The notes under the pieces: generated by a model
The model's input: only the letters and a program-made list of their open reading frames with translations
Database searches by the model: none
What the model was told of the DNA's origin: nothing
Made by a program: the position numbers and the translations under genes
Assembly: GCF_014191355.1 (NCBI RefSeq)
Contig: NZ_JACHWM010000018.1
Location: 62,001-126,000, forward strand
DNA from: Methylobacterium sp. R2-1
Lineage (GTDB): Bacteria; Pseudomonadota; Alphaproteobacteria; Rhizobiales; Beijerinckiaceae
DNA: 64,000 bases
Direction of reading: 5' to 3'
Part shown: one piece after another, positions 37,884 through 47,323 of the stretch
Layout: every line of letters starts with the position of its first letter
Numbering within the stretch: position 1 is the first letter of the stretch

Positions 37884-38138
37884 TCAGGCCGCCTCGTCGA
37901 GGCCGTAACGGTGGCAGTGTTGCAGGTAGCCGACCTCGTGCCGGCCGGCGAGTTCGACCAGGCTCCACCAGAGCCAGTTCGACGCTTGCTCACCGCCGTC
38001 GGTGCCTTGCACGACCTCTTCCTGCCAGCCTGAGCGGGTCGCCTCACCCATCTGCCGCCCGTGCGCCTTGCCGATGACTTAGGCGAGGTAGTGCGCCGCC
38101 CGCACCGCTTCGTCGCGGCTGAACTGGTCGAACGGAGC
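37884..38138 (-). pseudogene. DUF2252 family protein, C-terminal remnant
   Basis: The minus strand reads PFDQFSRDEAVRAAHYLA, a stop, then VIGKAHGRQMGEATRSGWQE and SLVELAGRHEVGYLQHCHRY. This is the end of a DUF2252 protein with one in-frame stop. The rest has been replaced by the ISL3 element whose end lies about 30 bases away. Confidence 0.7.
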
Positions 38139-38166
38139 GCACTATCTGATTTGCGACCCACGGCCT

Positions 38167-39955
38167 GATCCGCCCCCACTGAAGTGGTTCATCGCCGAGT
38201 TTGGTGGATCGAGGTGCGTGACGGTTGGGGTCTTGGCGTGGTCGGTTCAGCCTCGCAGATCGGGGCATGACCCAGCTCTTCCCTTTGCCTGGCTGCCGCC
38301 TCGTCCGCGTCGCGCGGGACGGCCCCACCGCCCTCACCCTCGTCGCCGAAGCGAAGCCCGACCACGCCCGCTGCCCGACGTGCAGAGCAATCAGCACGTC
38401 GGTCCATAGCCGGTATCGGCGACGGCCTGCCGATTTGCCGGCCAGCGGCAAGGCCGTTCGGCTGCAGTTGGAGGTTCGGCGCTTCTACTGCTGCGACCCA
38501 GCCTGCCCCCGCCGAACCTTCGCCGAACGGTTCCCGAAGCTACTCGCCCGCCATGCCCAACGCACCCGCCGGCTGGCCGGGGCGCAGGCCCGGACCGGTC
38601 TCGCACTCGGCGGACAGCCAGCTGCCCGGTTGCTCGCGCACCTGGCCATGCCGTCCAGCGCCACGACTCTGCTGCGGACGATCCGAGGAGTGCCGCTGCC
38701 GAAGGCGCCTCGACCCTGTGTCGTCGGCGTCGATGACTGGGCGCTGCGCAAGGGGCGGACCTACGGCACGATCGTCGTCGATCTCGAACGCCATCGCCCT
38801 CTCGATCTGCTCCCTGACCGCTCGGCCGAGACCTGGGCCGCATGGCTCCGCCGCCAGCCGCAGATCCGGCTCGTGGCGCGCGATCGTTCGACCGAGTATG
38901 CCCGCGGCACCACCCTAGGCGCGCTGGCGGCCGTGCAGGTCGCTGACCGGTGGCATCTCCTGCTCAACACCCGCCAGATGATCGAGCGTTGGCTCGCCCG
39001 TGTCCACCCGCGCCTGAAGCTCTTGCCGCCGATCACGGCGCCAGCGCCTTCGACCCGGCGCACCAGAGCCTATCCGCGTGCACCCGCCGAGACGCTCGCC
39101 CGCGCTGCAGCGGTCGGTCGGTGGGAGGAGCTCTACGACGATGTCCGTCGCCGCCGTGCCGCCGGGCAGTCGCTCCGGCTCATCAATCGCGAGACCGGCT
39201 TGGCTCGCGCCACGGTGCGCAAGTACGCCTTCGCCGAGGGCTTCCCGCGCCATGACCGGCGCGGGCCGGGGCGCAGCATCCTTGATCCTCATCTCGATCA
39301 CCTGCACGCTCGCCAGGCTGCGGGGTGCGAGAACGCCATGCAGCTCTGGCGAGAGCTGCGGGATCGCGGCTTTCCCGGCACCGTCAAGCAGGTCAGACGC
39401 TGGCTGTCCGAGCGGCGCACGCGCCCCGCCAGGACCACGATCTGGCGCCTCCAGACGCCGTCGCCCATGGCGCAGGTCGCGCCCCCGTCACCGCCGCTGC
39501 CCTCGCCGAAGCAGTTGTCGTGGCACCTCCTGCGCGAGCCGGATGATCTCGACGCCGACGCCGCAGCAGTGGTCGCGCGCGTGCTGCAGGATGACGAGGC
39601 TGCCAAGGTCGTCGGGCTCGGTCGGCGGTTCTGTCGGATCGTTCGCAGCCGTTGCGGCGCCGCGCCGGCCAAGCCCGGCATCACCACCGCCTTCGACGCT
39701 TGGTTGTCCGACGCCCGTGCCTGCGGTGTGCGGGTGGTCGAGAGCTTCGCCGTCAGCCTCGCTCAGGATGGAGCCGCTATTCGTGCAGGCCTTCGCCTGC
39801 CTTGGAGCAGCGGACAGGACGAGGGGCAGGTCAACCGCCTCAAGCTGTTGAAGCGTTCGATGTATGGCCGCGCCAAGCTCGACCTCCTGCGTCGCCGCTT
39901 CCTCCTCGCAGCGTGATCCACCAAACCCGACGAAGAGCCACCCCGTGGGGGCGGA
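38167..39955. mobile_element. ISL3-family insertion sequence
   Basis: The ends are long imperfect inverted repeats. The left end begins GATCCGCCCCCACTGAAGTG at 38167 and includes GTTTGGTGGATC. The right end, read from 39955 on the minus strand, begins GATCCGCCCCCACGGGGTGG and includes GGTTTGGTGGATCA. One full-length transposase gene lies inside. Exact ends and target duplication were not fixed by eye. Confidence 0.85.
38267..39916 (+). CDS. ISL3-family transposase
   Basis: The 549-residue protein starts MTQLFPLPGCRLVRVARDGP. It has the zinc finger CPTCRAISTSVHSRY with RRFYCCDPACPRRTFAERFP, then the DDE domain (VVGVDDWALRKGRTYGTIVV, ADRWHLLLNTRQ and, late, GQDEGQVNRLKLLKRSMYGR with the catalytic glutamate). 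A helix-turn-helix insert (LINRETGLARATVRKYAFAE) splits the domain, as in ISL3 members. The frame is intact, so the element may be active. Confidence 0.94.
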   Translation: MTQLFPLPGCRLVRVARDGPTALTLVAEAKPDHARCPTCRAISTSVHSRYRRRPADLPASGKAVRLQLEVRRFYCCDPACPRRTFAERFPKLLARHAQRTRRLAGAQARTGLALGGQPAARLLAHLAMPSSATTLLRTIRGVPLPKAPRPCVVGVDDWALRKGRTYGTIVVDLERHRPLDLLPDRSAETWAAWLRRQPQIRLVARDRSTEYARGTTLGALAAVQVADRWHLLLNTRQMIERWLARVHPRLKLLPPITAPAPSTRRTRAYPRAPAETLARAAAVGRWEELYDDVRRRRAAGQSLRLINRETGLARATVRKYAFAEGFPRHDRRGPGRSILDPHLDHLHARQAAGCENAMQLWRELRDRGFPGTVKQVRRWLSERRTRPARTTIWRLQTPSPMAQVAPPSPPLPSPKQLSWHLLREPDDLDADAAAVVARVLQDDEAAKVVGLGRRFCRIVRSRCGAAPAKPGITTAFDAWLSDARACGVRVVESFAVSLAQDGAAIRAGLRLPWSSGQDEGQVNRLKLLKRSMYGRAKLDLLRRRFLLAA

Positions 39956-40106
39956 TCATCCGTGGCTGCCATGCCGTAACGCGGGCCTCAGCAGGCACAA
40001 AATCATCTCATGATTTCAATCATATAAGTGTTCGCATTTATATTCAGGCTGGCGCGCCAATCTCCTCAATGACTTAGCTGATTTTCGGGACACCCTCATT
40101 GGTGCC

Positions 40107-40128
40107 TGCGGAAGCACTGCGGAAGCAG
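40107..40128 (+). repeat. Two tandem copies of an 11-base motif
   Basis: TGCGGAAGCAC (40107-40117) is followed directly by TGCGGAAGCAG. The same motif occurs in tandem just upstream of the integrase start at 59491. Just to the left, the minus strand holds a short frame that could be the start of a lost integrase. It may mark the other end of the phage island or integrase arm sites. Confidence 0.5.
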
Positions 40129-40246
40129 CGGGAGAAATCCGGTCGATTCGTGCGTTCGGGCTGAAGGGCCATGCCCGGTAAGGGTAGGCGCCCACGGTGG
40201 GGGGCTGAAGCGCCACGGACCTGATCGCGAAAGGATCCACCGCACG

Positions 40247-40489
40247 ATGCCGATCAAGGCTCTCAACGATCGCAAGAAGCTGTCGAGCGACTTCAACGAG
40301 GCCAACGACGCCTTTATTGACGCAGTGCTCGGTGCCTTCCAGGCTGGCGAGATCCCACTCGATCTGGCACGGGCCTACCTCGCGCATCCGGTCGCCATGA
40401 TGCATTCAGATGGCCCGCAGGCCGTTGCCAACTACTTCGAGCGGATCCTGTCGCAGCAGCCCAAGATCGACTGGACTCCCGGCGACTGA
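40247..40489 (+). CDS. Hypothetical helical protein
   Basis: The 80-residue protein starts MPIKALNDRKKLSSDFNEAN and continues AFIDAVLGAFQAGEIPLDLA. It is helical, without membrane segments. No family was recognised. First plus-strand gene after the ISL3 element. Confidence 0.55.
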   Translation: MPIKALNDRKKLSSDFNEANDAFIDAVLGAFQAGEIPLDLARAYLAHPVAMMHSDGPQAVANYFERILSQQPKIDWTPGD

Positions 40490-40520
40490 GTGGAGGTAGC
40501 CATGGCCGTACCAGATCGCG

Positions 40521-41093
40521 GTGCGGGCCGATGGCATGACGATTGTCGGTCTGCGAGGGCCTGCTTTCGACCCCTCTCAGATCTCCAGACAAGCACAAGC
40601 CATTGTACGAAGAGGTGGGGAATGCGGACTGTGGGGCCTGAGTTTCGGTCGACACTTGAGCGCCATCTCGGCGCCTGGGCGACGAAGGCTCCTCAGGCCA
40701 TTCAAAACTCTTGATTTGTGGACAATCTGGGAAGGCAGGGACTGTTCTACCGGGTGGGTTTCACAAGCTAGCCACATGAAGGGATACAAGTGCGACTGGC
40801 TCCCCGTTCCATTAGGAGTGGGGAAAAAGAGACTGCTTGCCATGTATGTCCGGTACGACGACATTTTAAATCGGATCAATGAGCCACCTCGCTGGTGGGG
40901 CAATGGCGTGCCGCGATATAAGGAATTTGAGCCTTCTGATTTGGATCACGCTATGGAGGCAATGCTCATTCATGTAAAATGCCAAAGTTGCGGCACGAAC
41001 TTTGATATGGGCGTAGGAAGTGAATACCAATACGACAGCAAAGATCGCGACAAAACATTTGAGAATGCCTTGAGAACAGGCCAAAGGTTCTAG
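40521..41093 (+). CDS. Hypothetical protein with one CxxC pair
   Basis: The frame gives 190 residues. The second half is convincing (LLAMYVRYDDILNRINEPPR, VKCQSCGTNFDMGVG with a zinc-ribbon-like CxxC, ending ALRTGQRF). The start is uncertain: GTG 40521 and ATG 40536 are possible and neither has a good ribosome site. GC falls along the gene, suggesting a junction or transfer. Confidence 0.5.
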   Translation: MRADGMTIVGLRGPAFDPSQISRQAQAIVRRGGECGLWGLSFGRHLSAISAPGRRRLLRPFKTLDLWTIWEGRDCSTGWVSQASHMKGYKCDWLPVPLGVGKKRLLAMYVRYDDILNRINEPPRWWGNGVPRYKEFEPSDLDHAMEAMLIHVKCQSCGTNFDMGVGSEYQYDSKDRDKTFENALRTGQRF

Positions 41094-41462
41094 GCTGGCG
41101 ATCCACCCAATGTGTGCTGCACGCCCGGCAACAGTATGACGGCTATAGAAATCGAAATTATACAGTTTTGGCGTTTAGATGTTTCAAAAATACCTAGTTG
41201 GTTTCGCCTAAGAGAGTTAGAGGGGCCTTTGCCGGAGGATTGGTAAGCAAGCCAACCAGTACGAGTTTGGCCGTTGAATAGTTCGTGGTTTGAGCACCAC
41301 CGTTCTGGTGCTGCGCCTATCACAAGTTGTCGGCCGACAGAGCTGAGGGCGCGATTTCCTGGCCGACGGCCGGCAGCAGAATGTGCCGAGCGGCCCGAAC
41401 GCCTTCTTCGACCGCACCAGCTATTCGGCCCTATTCTCGTGATTTGAAACAGCAGTGCTGTG
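41094..41462. other. No supported gene; AT-rich with a coding-like scrap
   Basis: On the plus strand near 41360-41440, one frame reads DFLADGRQQNVPSGPNAFFD and RTSYSALFS before a stop, but no start or upstream frame supports a gene. It is probably a remnant. Confidence 0.35.
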
Positions 41463-41750
41463 CTACGCTTTATGCCTGCTTTCGACTCCCAACAGGCCTT
41501 CAACCGCTTGGCTCTGTATGTCCGGAAAACGACCGTTTAGGTGAAATCTGCGAGTAGCCGCTCTCGACTCAAGCGGTCCTGATGCTTCCACCCCTGTTAC
41601 AGATCTGGCGCCTGACAATTGACGAGTGATGCATCCCATAAAAGCCCTGGCTGCATGGGCTGCTATGCCTTCGTCTATGAGCCCGTTTTCAGCCAAGTCC
41701 ATAAATAGCAATCTCCAAGATAGAGTTTTGCGGTTTTCGGAGTTATACAT
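41463..41750 (-). CDS. Possible hypothetical protein
   Basis: The frame starts MYNSENRKTLSWRLLFMDLA and reads protein-like for about 60 residues, then becomes less convincing. It overlaps the end of the secreted-protein gene by 76 bases, which lowers confidence. No family was recognised. Confidence 0.3.
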   Translation of the reverse strand: MYNSENRKTLSWRLLFMDLAENGLIDEGIAAHAARAFMGCITRQLSGARSVTGVEASGPLESRAATRRFHLNGRFPDIQSQAVEGLLGVESRHKA

Positions 41751-42244
41751 AAGACGCGCAGATTTGAATCCTGCTTATGCATAAATCCTACGATCTTGCT
41801 CTCGCCTTCATCTTTCTCTTCAAAAAAATATAGCCCATCAATACGCAGAATTTCATTCTTGAGAGACTCTTTTCGTATTGCAATCGCTTCTAAGTAACAC
41901 GATGCAACACCTGGATAAGAATCGTTGTTCTTGACGCCGACGAGATAGGGGCCGCTACGGGTCCAAGCTCCCCACTCGGCTAATAAGGTTGTCCCTTGCG
42001 TCTCATCGCGCACAGGATATTGCCGTGGTATCTTCTCGAACTCAGGCGACGGCCGGTCTGCAATCAGCGATCGAAGCGCGTGACGATGTCGGTAACAGGT
42101 CCGCTCGAACATCTCTCGAAAATGGCTCGTTGCCTCGTCCAGATCGAATTCGACCGGGCCGGGCGGGACACTTGGCTGGGCTGAGACTTGAAAGATCGTA
42201 GCGGCAAGTAGTCCGATCGCCGCTAGGAATGATCTGTACGACAT
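41675..42244 (-). CDS. Secreted hypothetical protein
   Basis: The 189-residue protein has a signal peptide (MSYRSFLAAIGLLAATIFQV to SAQPS). The mature part contains several cysteines (RTCYRHRHALRSL, VASCYLEAIA, LRVLCITPKT, YLGDCYLW) that could pair in the periplasm. No family was recognised. GC is lower than the window average, consistent with transfer. Confidence 0.65.
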   Translation of the reverse strand: MSYRSFLAAIGLLAATIFQVSAQPSVPPGPVEFDLDEATSHFREMFERTCYRHRHALRSLIADRPSPEFEKIPRQYPVRDETQGTTLLAEWGAWTRSGPYLVGVKNNDSYPGVASCYLEAIAIRKESLKNEILRIDGLYFFEEKDEGESKIVGFMHKQDSNLRVLCITPKTAKLYLGDCYLWTWLKTGS

Positions 42245-42449
42245 CGGCCCCTAACCTTCTGCGCTCTGTGTCGCGGGCAGGTGCAGCCCACCCTGCGAAA
42301 CTGCCATCGAGCAAATCGACATGCTATGGCGGGGCAGCCACACTCTTGGGCCTTGGTGGGTGCAGCGTCGACGAGGTCCGCAAACGCCCCCTTGCTGACC
42401 GTGATTTGTCTGCGGAACCTGCGTACCTGGGGTGCTGGAGAAGAGGTAG

Positions 42450-42791
42450 ATGCAGATCGGGTTGAACCTTCGAGGCGACCTTGCGAAGATTGAGGACCAG
42501 GAACTCGAAGCTCGACTTGCCCAGCTTTTCGACGAGCGCGAGGCTCTATCTGCAACCGTCACTAACCTCACGACGGTTGGGAACAAATGGCTATACGACA
42601 AAGGCTTAGGGATGCCGTTCGGAAGAGGTCCCATCCGAGCACGGCTTGCCTATCAAATAGCTGCCACGCTCTACGGGGGTTCGCATCAGAGCGGGCTCGG
42701 GCGACTTCATATGATTGATTGCGAGGTGAAAGACTTGCTTGACGAAGCCAAGCGCCGCCTTCGAAATCGTGCTGCCACGGACGTACCGTGA
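42450..42791 (+). CDS. Hypothetical protein
   Basis: The 113-residue protein starts MQIGLNLRGDLAKIEDQELE, with a helical N-terminus (LARLAQLFDEREALSATVTN written as ARLAQLFDEREAL in sequence) and GLGRLHMIDCEVKDLLDEAK near the C-terminus. GAAGAGGTAG lies before the start. Function unknown. Confidence 0.5.
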   Translation: MQIGLNLRGDLAKIEDQELEARLAQLFDEREALSATVTNLTTVGNKWLYDKGLGMPFGRGPIRARLAYQIAATLYGGSHQSGLGRLHMIDCEVKDLLDEAKRRLRNRAATDVP

Positions 42792-43020
42792 TGTCTGGTT
42801 TCCACCGAGGGTGTGTGGAAACACGACGGCTGTAGAAGGATCTTCTCCCCGCGCATTCCGTCTGAGCTTATCTGGGTCGCCTGAGGACATCAGACGAGCA
42901 TCGAGCGTGCCCGAAGGCCGGCCACGTAGAGGTTTGTTCTACAAATTCTGGCTGCGCTTGCGTTTCCACACAGGCTACACCTTCTGCGGACATCGGTCCG
43001 GCGATCGCGCGCAATCGGCC

Positions 43021-43743
43021 CTACAGCGAGTCGAGCGGGCACAGCGGCCCGTTTGATGGATTGAGCCGGGTGCCTATGGCGTCAGGCCAACGGTGAACGA
43101 TCTCACTCCACGCCGTGCCTCGGTTGATCTGTGCCCGTTGCACGAAACCGCCGACCTGGCAGGTGCCGTTCGCCTCGTTTCCGCCGATCGGGATGCGCTG
43201 CTGCCGTGCCGCGCAGACGATCCGCACCGCGACCTCGGCGCATCCAATGCCCTGCTCGTTCAGGGCACGGTCCGGGTCCATGCCGACGGCGACACACGCC
43301 TCGCGGCCATAGCCAGGAGTCCAGGCGGTCGCGAGGGCGGGCGTCAGCTCCCAAGCCTCGTAGCGGTCTTGGGTGCCGCCGGCCTCCCACGGCTCGGAGT
43401 TGAGCCAGTAGGTTTCCCACTGCTGCCGGGCCTCGGAGAACCCGCCGATCAGCATGGCGAAGGCGCGGCTGTAGCCATAGTCATTGGCGGCGGCGAGCCA
43501 CGCGTTGGCCGTCAGCTCCACGATCCGGGCGAGGACGCCATCGAAATCGGTGGCTTCGCCCAAGCCGGCGCGCAACGCGACATGGTAGAAATACGGACCT
43601 TGCAGCGTGGCGACGCAATCCTTCTCCGGCATCAGCACCAGCTTCGAAGCCACACCCGTCAGGGTGCCGTTCTGGCCGTAGAATGCGCCGTCCGCCGCGG
43701 CGATGATGCCGTCCGGCATTCGGGCCATGAAGATCGCGGTCAT
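43021..43743 (-). CDS. Phage-associated protein, Ntn-hydrolase-like start
   Basis: The 240-residue protein starts MTAIFMARMPDGIIAAADGA and continues VASKLVLMPEKDCVATLQGP. This is a strand pattern like proteasome-type hydrolases, though the processed Thr/Ser/Cys is not evident. It overlaps the tape-measure stop by four bases (ATGA), placing it in the tail operon. Function unknown; a tail-tip or assembly role is possible. Confidence 0.62.
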   Translation of the reverse strand: MTAIFMARMPDGIIAAADGAFYGQNGTLTGVASKLVLMPEKDCVATLQGPYFYHVALRAGLGEATDFDGVLARIVELTANAWLAAANDYGYSRAFAMLIGGFSEARQQWETYWLNSEPWEAGGTQDRYEAWELTPALATAWTPGYGREACVAVGMDPDRALNEQGIGCAEVAVRIVCAARQQRIPIGGNEANGTCQVGGFVQRAQINRGTAWSEIVHRWPDAIGTRLNPSNGPLCPLDSL

Positions 43744-46226
43744 GCCGGCAATTCCTCGCAGCCCTGGGGCGTGCCGCAGACTGCCCCGGGCGGACCGGAC
43801 AGTCCGACGATTCCGCCATCAGCAAACCCGAGGAAGGATTTCAGCGACGTCATCATGCCCGCGATGCCAGTCGCCGGCCCGGTCGCTTCAGCGGTCGCGC
43901 TGCCGCTGCCAAGCAAGCTTGCGAGTATGCCGCCGCTGGTGCCGCGCTTGCCGAACAGGGCATCCGTCAGGCTGTCGGCCGCGAGATCAAGCACGCGCTG
44001 CTTCACCCGCTCCAGGGCATTGCCGAGGATGTCCGCCCCGCTCTTGGCCTCGCCCAGGTCCCGCACGAGCGAGCGCACACCGTCGGAGCCGACGCCGCGG
44101 AAGTCATCGAGGTCCCGCATGCGCTCGCGGATCTCCTCGTTCCGCTTGGCTGCCTCGCCGGCCCGGTTGGCGTATTCGGTGATCTCCCGCGTCAGCTCGG
44201 GCGTCACGTCCCGTCCGGCGCGCTGGGCGGCGGTCAATAGCTCCTGCTGGACGCGGAAGCGCTCCACCTCCTCCGCCCCCATGCCGAAGGTCGTCGCCTG
44301 CTCCGCGATGCGGCGGGTCCGGTCTTCGGTCGAGCGGATTGCGCGGTCGTAGTCGTCCCGGCTCTCCCGCTCCGACTTCCCGCCTCCGCTCTTTTTCGAC
44401 TCGGCTTCGATACGGGCGAGCACCCCGGCCCGGGTGATCTGCTCCCCGGCGTCGAGTGCGGTGAGTGGCTTGCCGGCGAGGTCGAACGCCTTCTGTCGCT
44501 CTGCCACGGCCGCCTTCTGCTCTGCGGTGGTGGCCTTCATCGCGTCGAGACGAAGCTGATCCTGGCGGCGGGCAAGCTCGGTGCTGGAGATCAGCTTGCC
44601 ATTCGCGTCCGTCATCGTGTCGATGGCGTTCTTGTAGGCGTCCCGCGCACGGGTCACCGCGTCCTCATCGAAGAGCCGCGACCGGGCCTCCGGGTTGTCG
44701 AGCGCCGCCTGTAGGTCGCTCCGCTTCTTCATGAGGTCGCTGAGCTGCGCGGAGCGCGGATCGAGCGCCTTGGCGAGGGCGCCTGCCGTGGCCGATGCGG
44801 ACTTGGCCGCTTCCTCTGCCGCGTCGCGGGCCGCCTTCTGTCCCTCATCGGTCAGCCGCTTTCGAGCGGCGGCGAGCTGCTGCTGCAGCTCCTCGGTCTC
44901 GAAGCCGAGCGGATCGTTGATCCGGCGGCTGCGGTCGCTGAGCCGCGCTTCGAGCCGCTTCACCTCCTCGGCGGCGCCGGGCGGCACCGCGCCGAGGGCG
45001 ACACCCGCGATCTTCTTCGCAACCTCCCAGTACCCGGCCGCTGCGGCGGCAGCGGTGTTCCAGGCAGCGGCCCATCCGGTCGTTGCGGTGGCGTTCGCGT
45101 CGATCGACGCCTTAAGCGTGTCGGCGAGGGTCTGTTGCGCCGCCGACTTGTCACCCTGCTCGAGTTGGGTCGCGATCAGCTCGCGGGTGCGGTCGTCGAG
45201 AGCGCCGATCTTCCCCGACAGCTCCTCAGCCCCGCGGGCGGGATCGGCGAACATGCGGGCGAGTTCGGCGGTCGCCGCCGGCACGTCTTGGCCGGTGATG
45301 CGGGCATATTCCTTGGTCGAGCGAGTCAGGTCATCGATCACCGGCAACGCGATGCGGCCCGTCGAGGCGTAGCCCGCCACGATCTCGCGGGCGGTCGAGG
45401 CTGAGACCTTTCCCGCTTCCGCGTTTGCGCGGGCGAGCACGTCGAGCTGCGCGGCGCTGGCACCGGTGGCGCGGCCGATACCCTGCGTCGCCTTCTCTAG
45501 GGCCTCACGCTCGTCACCGGCCTGCTTGCCCGCGAGGAGGAAAGCGGCGCCAAGGCCGGCCACCGCAGCGGCGCCGACGCTCATGGGTGTCACGAGCGAC
45601 AGCGCACTTTCACCCAGGGCCTTGATGCCACCCTTCAGCCCGCCCTCGCCGCCGGCCAGACCCTGCAGGATCTGCGGCCCCTGTTGGAACGCGACCGTAC
45701 CGAGCCCGGCCCCGGAGCCGAGCGAGGCGACGACGTCACCGCCCTGATACATCAGGTCTCGACGCTGGTTGTTGTCGAGACCGCGGCGCGGACCCGCCGG
45801 GTCGTTGTCGTTCCCGGTGCCGTAGCGGCGCTCGGCGAGATCCCGCAAGCGAGTCGCGTAGGCGGTCGAGAATGAGCCGGCCGCCTCGCCCCGGCCGATG
45901 GCCGCAACGTCACGCTCGAGTTGCCGGGTGTTCCGATATTCCTCATCCAGCCGGGCGCGGACCCGCTCCACCTCGCGCAGAGTGGCGGCGCTCGGAGAGG
46001 CGCCGGCTGGCGCGCCGGAGCCGACCGCGGCGGCCTGGGCCTGCCGCGCCGCGCCGGCCGCCTCCTGCGCCTTCCGGGTCAGACGGTCGGTGGCCGCGGT
46101 CGCCTGATCCGCCGCGGTCGAGACGGACCGGAACGCGGCCTCGCCGGAGCGGCCGGTCTCGTCCAGGGCCTGCTTGACCTCGGACTTGCCTTCGACGGCG
46201 ATGCGGATGGCGATGTTCGCAGGCAT
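43740..46226 (-). CDS. Phage tail tape-measure protein
   Basis: The 828-residue protein starts MPANIAIRIAVEGKSEVKQA, the usual opening of lambdoid tape-measure proteins. A long Ala/Gln/Glu helical region follows, then a hydrophobic centre (LVTPMSVGAAAVAGLGAAFL) and SAQLDVLARANAEAGKVSAS with ATAELARMFADPARGAEELS. Repeated coiled helices and a Gly/Ser-rich end near the C-terminus complete it. It sets tail length and helps DNA entry. Confidence 0.9.
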   Translation of the reverse strand: MPANIAIRIAVEGKSEVKQALDETGRSGEAAFRSVSTAADQATAATDRLTRKAQEAAGAARQAQAAAVGSGAPAGASPSAATLREVERVRARLDEEYRNTRQLERDVAAIGRGEAAGSFSTAYATRLRDLAERRYGTGNDNDPAGPRRGLDNNQRRDLMYQGGDVVASLGSGAGLGTVAFQQGPQILQGLAGGEGGLKGGIKALGESALSLVTPMSVGAAAVAGLGAAFLLAGKQAGDEREALEKATQGIGRATGASAAQLDVLARANAEAGKVSASTAREIVAGYASTGRIALPVIDDLTRSTKEYARITGQDVPAATAELARMFADPARGAEELSGKIGALDDRTRELIATQLEQGDKSAAQQTLADTLKASIDANATATTGWAAAWNTAAAAAAGYWEVAKKIAGVALGAVPPGAAEEVKRLEARLSDRSRRINDPLGFETEELQQQLAAARKRLTDEGQKAARDAAEEAAKSASATAGALAKALDPRSAQLSDLMKKRSDLQAALDNPEARSRLFDEDAVTRARDAYKNAIDTMTDANGKLISSTELARRQDQLRLDAMKATTAEQKAAVAERQKAFDLAGKPLTALDAGEQITRAGVLARIEAESKKSGGGKSERESRDDYDRAIRSTEDRTRRIAEQATTFGMGAEEVERFRVQQELLTAAQRAGRDVTPELTREITEYANRAGEAAKRNEEIRERMRDLDDFRGVGSDGVRSLVRDLGEAKSGADILGNALERVKQRVLDLAADSLTDALFGKRGTSGGILASLLGSGSATAEATGPATGIAGMMTSLKSFLGFADGGIVGLSGPPGAVCGTPQGCEELPA

Positions 46227-46245
46227 GACGCGGCCTCCTATCGGC

Positions 46246-46611
46246 TCAGTCGGTCGAGCCGCGCAGGGCGGGGGCGAAGACGAGGGTTTCGAACCGGTCG
46301 TAGAGGGCCGGGTGCGCCATCGCGGCGTCGACCGCCTCGGGCGACACGGGCAGCGGCTCGCCGGCCTCGTTGCCGATGCCCTCCCAGGCGATGACGGCAC
46401 GGCGGGCGCAGGCGCGGACCATGGCCTCGCCGGCCGTCACCGACACGGCCGGGTCTTTGGTCTCAGTTTCGGCGTCGGCAAGGTAGATGCCGCGGGCGGC
46501 CTCGCGGGCGTGGAGCACGTCGAGAGCGGCGAGAGGGCGGACCTGCATCCGCACGCCGGGCAGCATGTCGATCCAGGTGGGTTCGGCGGGGGTGACGCTG
46601 AGCTTCAGCAC
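46246..46611 (-). CDS. Phage tail assembly protein
   Basis: The 121-residue protein has a GTG start (VLKLSVTPAEPTWIDMLPGV). It overlaps the previous stop by seven bases and lies just upstream of the tape measure, the place of tail assembly chaperones. It contains AALDVLHAREAARGIYLADA and RACARRAVIAWEGIGNEAGE. The call rests on position and size. Confidence 0.6.
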   Translation of the reverse strand: MLKLSVTPAEPTWIDMLPGVRMQVRPLAALDVLHAREAARGIYLADAETETKDPAVSVTAGEAMVRACARRAVIAWEGIGNEAGEPLPVSPEAVDAAMAHPALYDRFETLVFAPALRGSTD

Positions 46612-47213
46612 GATGCGGGGTCTCCAGAGGGCTTCGGTTGCAGGGAGGGGAGCGCGTCGATCGCCGCGTCCCAGGTGTCGTGGTCCACCACCTCGCCGGC
46701 TTCGTCCGCCAGCGCCGCCCAATCCGGGTGAACGATCCGGCGATCGACCATGGCCTCGAACGGCGAGACGCCAGGCCCTTCAGGCAGGCCAATCAGTCGG
46801 TCGGCGAGATGCCAGAGGTGGATGCAGACCGCCACATCGAGGATCGCGGCGACCTGCATGGTGGCGCCGGCCTCGATCGCCACCTTGGCCGCCATGGCTC
46901 CGGCATTGCCAACCAACTCCGCCAGCGCCGTGATCTCGACCACCTCGTCGGCCCATTCCTCGGCGAGCTGCGGGGCCGGTTCAGCGGGCTTCGGTCGGGC
47001 TGGCTCCGGCTTGGCGAGGCGGGCGGCGCGGTTAACTCCGCGATCCGCTCCGGTGTTAAGTCCGCGCCCATACCGGTTAAGCCAGTTAAGGGCTTCATCG
47101 CGGTTCAATTTGCCGTCCGAGCGTACAGGCAACCCGTTCCGCACGTATTGGGACACCCGCGCCCGAGAAATCCCAAGCTCGTCGGCAAGTGCAGCCTTAG
47201 TTGTGGTCGTCAT
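46605..47213 (-). CDS. Phage protein with N-terminal helix-turn-helix
   Basis: The 202-residue protein starts MTTTTKAALADELGISRARV, a clear helix-turn-helix (SQYVRNGLPV is the recognition region), then a Pro/Ala linker and a helical C-terminal half (AAKVAIEAGATMQVAAILDV, LWHLADRLIGLPEGPGVSPF). The layout is like phage terminase small subunits or DNA-packaging factors, but no large terminase is present. Confidence 0.6.
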   Translation of the reverse strand: MTTTTKAALADELGISRARVSQYVRNGLPVRSDGKLNRDEALNWLNRYGRGLNTGADRGVNRAARLAKPEPARPKPAEPAPQLAEEWADEVVEITALAELVGNAGAMAAKVAIEAGATMQVAAILDVAVCIHLWHLADRLIGLPEGPGVSPFEAMVDRRIVHPDWAALADEAGEVVDHDTWDAAIDALPSLQPKPSGDPASC

Positions 47214-47323
47214 GGCCGAAACGCTGCCCGAGGGGGTGTTAAGTGGTTTTGGGGATCTGGCGCTAGAAACGGTCGGGGCCCCGACCACCCGTATAGGTTC
47301 GGGGGCTCCAGGGGCCCTGACGA

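Noticed and set aside
37086..38033. A 315-codon plus-strand frame overlapping the DUF6328 gene
   Set aside because: Out-of-frame translation of a clear membrane protein; the content is Arg/Gly/Pro-rich.
43093..44352. A 419-codon plus-strand frame opposite the tail genes
   Set aside because: Antisense shadow of the Ntn-like and tape-measure genes.
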